From JABDMH01 sp965222645 (GTDB lineage: Bacteria; Bacteroidota; Bacteroidia; Chitinophagales; Saprospiraceae), in assembly GCA_965222645.1 (NCBI GenBank), contig OZ244968.1, forward strand, positions 2,914,001 to 2,978,000: a stretch of DNA of 64,000 nt. Direction: 5' to 3'. The position numbers and the translations under genes are program-made. Below, one piece after another: positions 62,773 to 64,000 of the stretch. Position 1 is the stretch's first letter. Each line of letters starts with the position of its first letter. The notes beneath the pieces were generated by a model. That model was not told the DNA's origin. It did not search any database and saw nothing but the letters and a program-made list of their open reading frames with translations.

Positions 62773-64000
62773 TTAGCGCTTCATCAAGCTGGCATCCAAA
62801 TTGATAAGCACGCTTCCTATAACCGTACTTGCCGCCAGGTCTGCATTATTTAGATCTGAATTAGGAACGTGTTCTCCAATAGATAACAAGCCATTGCCTT
62901 TCCGGGGATATTTAGAAAAAATATCGACTTCATTTCGATGTGCATTCTCTAAGATTGATATTTCAGCTTCCGAGGGTAGCCTTCCAGTCAACCTCATGAA
63001 AGCATCATCTACTCCGGCTTTGAAATCGGGAGCTTTTAAAATGTTTTCTCCAATTACACGGGCTGCTTCTAAATATGCGGGATCATTAAGCAGCACAAGG
63101 GCTTGCAACGGAGTATTTGTTTTTTGTCTTCTGACTGTGCATTCACTGCGATCCGGAACATCAAAAGTTGCCAATGTTGGATGTGGTATTGTGCGACGCC
63201 AATAAGTGTACAAACTCCTGCGGTATAATTTCTTTCCAGAATCTTCCCGGTAAGGATCCATATTCATCGAGTACAAGTCATCCGGTTGGTAAGGTTTTAC
63301 ACTTTCACCCCCTATTTCCATATCCAAAAGACCACTCGCAAACAGAGCGTTGTCTCGAATCATTTCACTGGGTAGTCTACCGGAAGGACCACGACTCAGC
63401 CACATATTATCCCTGTCTATCAGTGATTCTTGGCCCAATTTTGAGTCTTGTTTATATGTATCAGAGGTTACAATCAGTTTGATCAAAGCCTTAACATCCC
63501 AACCCGAATCAACAAAATAAATGGCTAACCAATCCAGCAGCTCAGGATGTGACGGGAGGTCTCCCTGCATACCAAAATCTTCGGAAGTCTTTACGATCCC
63601 CCTTCCAAAAATATTTTGCCAGTAGCGATTTACAGCAACCCTCGCAGTAAGTGGATGATCTGAATGCACAATCCACTTTGCAAGTCCAAGCCGGTTCTTT
63701 GGTTCTCCATCTGGCCAAGGTAGTAATCCTTCAGGGACACCTGGCAGCACCTCTTCACCGTATTCACTATATAGGCCTCTCTCCAAAATATATGCTCTTC
63801 GTCTGGAGGCCATCTCCCTCATGACCATGACTTCCTTTACCTTCTCCATGGAATCAGCCTGGACCGTTCGCAGCTCCTGCAGTTTTTTATTTGCTCGCCT
63901 CAAAAAGGAATTGTCATTTGCAAAGTACAATTGAAGCAGTTGGTCAAGGGCTTTTTCATCCGGGGGTTTGTCCAGTTTTTGCTCTAGTGCAGCAGGATCC
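62773..64000 (-). CDS. DUF1549/DUF1553 (PSD1-type) protein, 5' end outside window
   Basis: The frame is open to the right edge, so at least 409 C-terminal residues are seen and the N-terminal cytochrome-like and DUF1549 parts lie outside. DUF1553 signatures are LAKWIVHSDHPLTARVAVNR, YWQNIFGRGIV, TSEDFGMQGDLPSHPELLDW and the TPLQALVLLNDP strand. It is the first visible gene of the minus-strand run and is paired with DUF1501. Proposed roles include surface redox or binding, but none is shown. Confidence 0.92.
   Translation of the reverse strand, partial: DPAALEQKLDKPPDEKALDQLLQLYFANDNSFLRRANKKLQELRTVQADSMEKVKEVMVMREMASRRRAYILERGLYSEYGEEVLPGVPEGLLPWPDGEPKNRLGLAKWIVHSDHPLTARVAVNRYWQNIFGRGIVKTSEDFGMQGDLPSHPELLDWLAIYFVDSGWDVKALIKLIVTSDTYKQDSKLGQESLIDRDNMWLSRGPSGRLPSEMIRDNALFASGLLDMEIGGESVKPYQPDDLYSMNMDPYREDSGKKLYRRSLYTYWRRTIPHPTLATFDVPDRSECTVRRQKTNTPLQALVLLNDPAYLEAARVIGENILKAPDFKAGVDDAFMRLTGRLPSEAEISILENAHRNEVDIFSKYPRKGNGLLSIGEHVPNSDLNNADLAASTVIGSVLINLDASLMKR

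Noticed and set aside
1..64000. The window begins with GGATCA and ends with GGATCC, which could mark ligated Sau3AI/BamHI clone ends.
   Set aside because: The fixed 64000-base length and open genes at both edges indicate an arbitrary cut; GATC at each end is probably chance.
1..64000. CRISPR arrays, rRNA and tRNA genes.
   Set aside because: No regularly spaced direct repeats and no cloverleaf with a GTTCRA-type arm were found by reading both strands.

Overview
The window looks like a chromosomal accessory region of a Bacteroidota bacterium adapted to sulfated red-algal galactans (agar, porphyran or carrageenan type). Support comes from two promoters with the Bacteroidota -7 element TAnnTTTG, many lipoprotein signals, a decayed SusD C-terminus, and a dense set of GH117 anhydrogalactosidase-like enzymes, S1 sulfatases, TIM-barrel agarase-like hydrolases and a GH29 fucosidase. 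The family or genus cannot be fixed from this sequence. The DUF1501/DUF1553 pair at the right edge is a type first known from Planctomycetes but also found in Bacteroidota.

Layout. 1-9 kb (+): sugar-acid catabolism and uptake, with two enolase-superfamily genes flanking a DapA-fold aldolase/dehydratase, then a sodium:solute symporter, an exported FAD oxidoreductase, an exported protein with a DGISGAT motif, and a GH43-like lipoprotein. 9-16 kb: an IclR regulator divergent from a CoA module, made of a solute-binding-protein-like protein without signal peptide, a fused double CaiB/BaiF CoA-transferase, a crotonase and an AldA-like aldehyde dehydrogenase. 16-26 kb (+): GH117, a GH43-like/GH117 fusion, an SDR, a broken symporter gene, a Fic protein, a sulfatase and a GH117 without signal peptide. 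26-29 kb (-): a SusD stub, then an aldehyde dehydrogenase overlapping a cycloisomerase-like enolase-superfamily enzyme, a pair that fits oxidation and ring opening of 3,6-anhydrogalactose. 29-35.5 kb (+): three paralogous agarase-like TIM-barrel proteins and an epoxide-hydrolase-like enzyme.

35.5-45 kb is AT-richer accessory DNA: a HigA-type toxin-antitoxin-like pair, a PIN-domain stub, a MarR/FMN-reductase/cupin operon, an AraC regulator, two serine hydrolases and an IS3 remnant. 45.5-49.4 kb (+) returns to carbohydrate-linked genes (beta-propeller, Dabb, GH117, VOC). 49.6-52 kb is a gene graveyard (DUF1801, AlkD-like, RsgA fragments) with palindromic repeats, a small repeat peptide and a MORN protein. 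It is followed by a sulfatase gene broken by one in-frame TAG.

54-64 kb (-) holds an AraC gene and an operon-like run DUF1553 - DUF1501 - GH29 - GH117 - sulfatase - GH117. The likely joint job is exported or periplasmic desulfation and exo-trimming of galactan oligosaccharides, uptake by sodium symporters, and cytoplasmic oxidation, cycloisomerisation/dehydration and aldol cleavage of the sugar acids. No intact SusC/SusD pair is present in the window.
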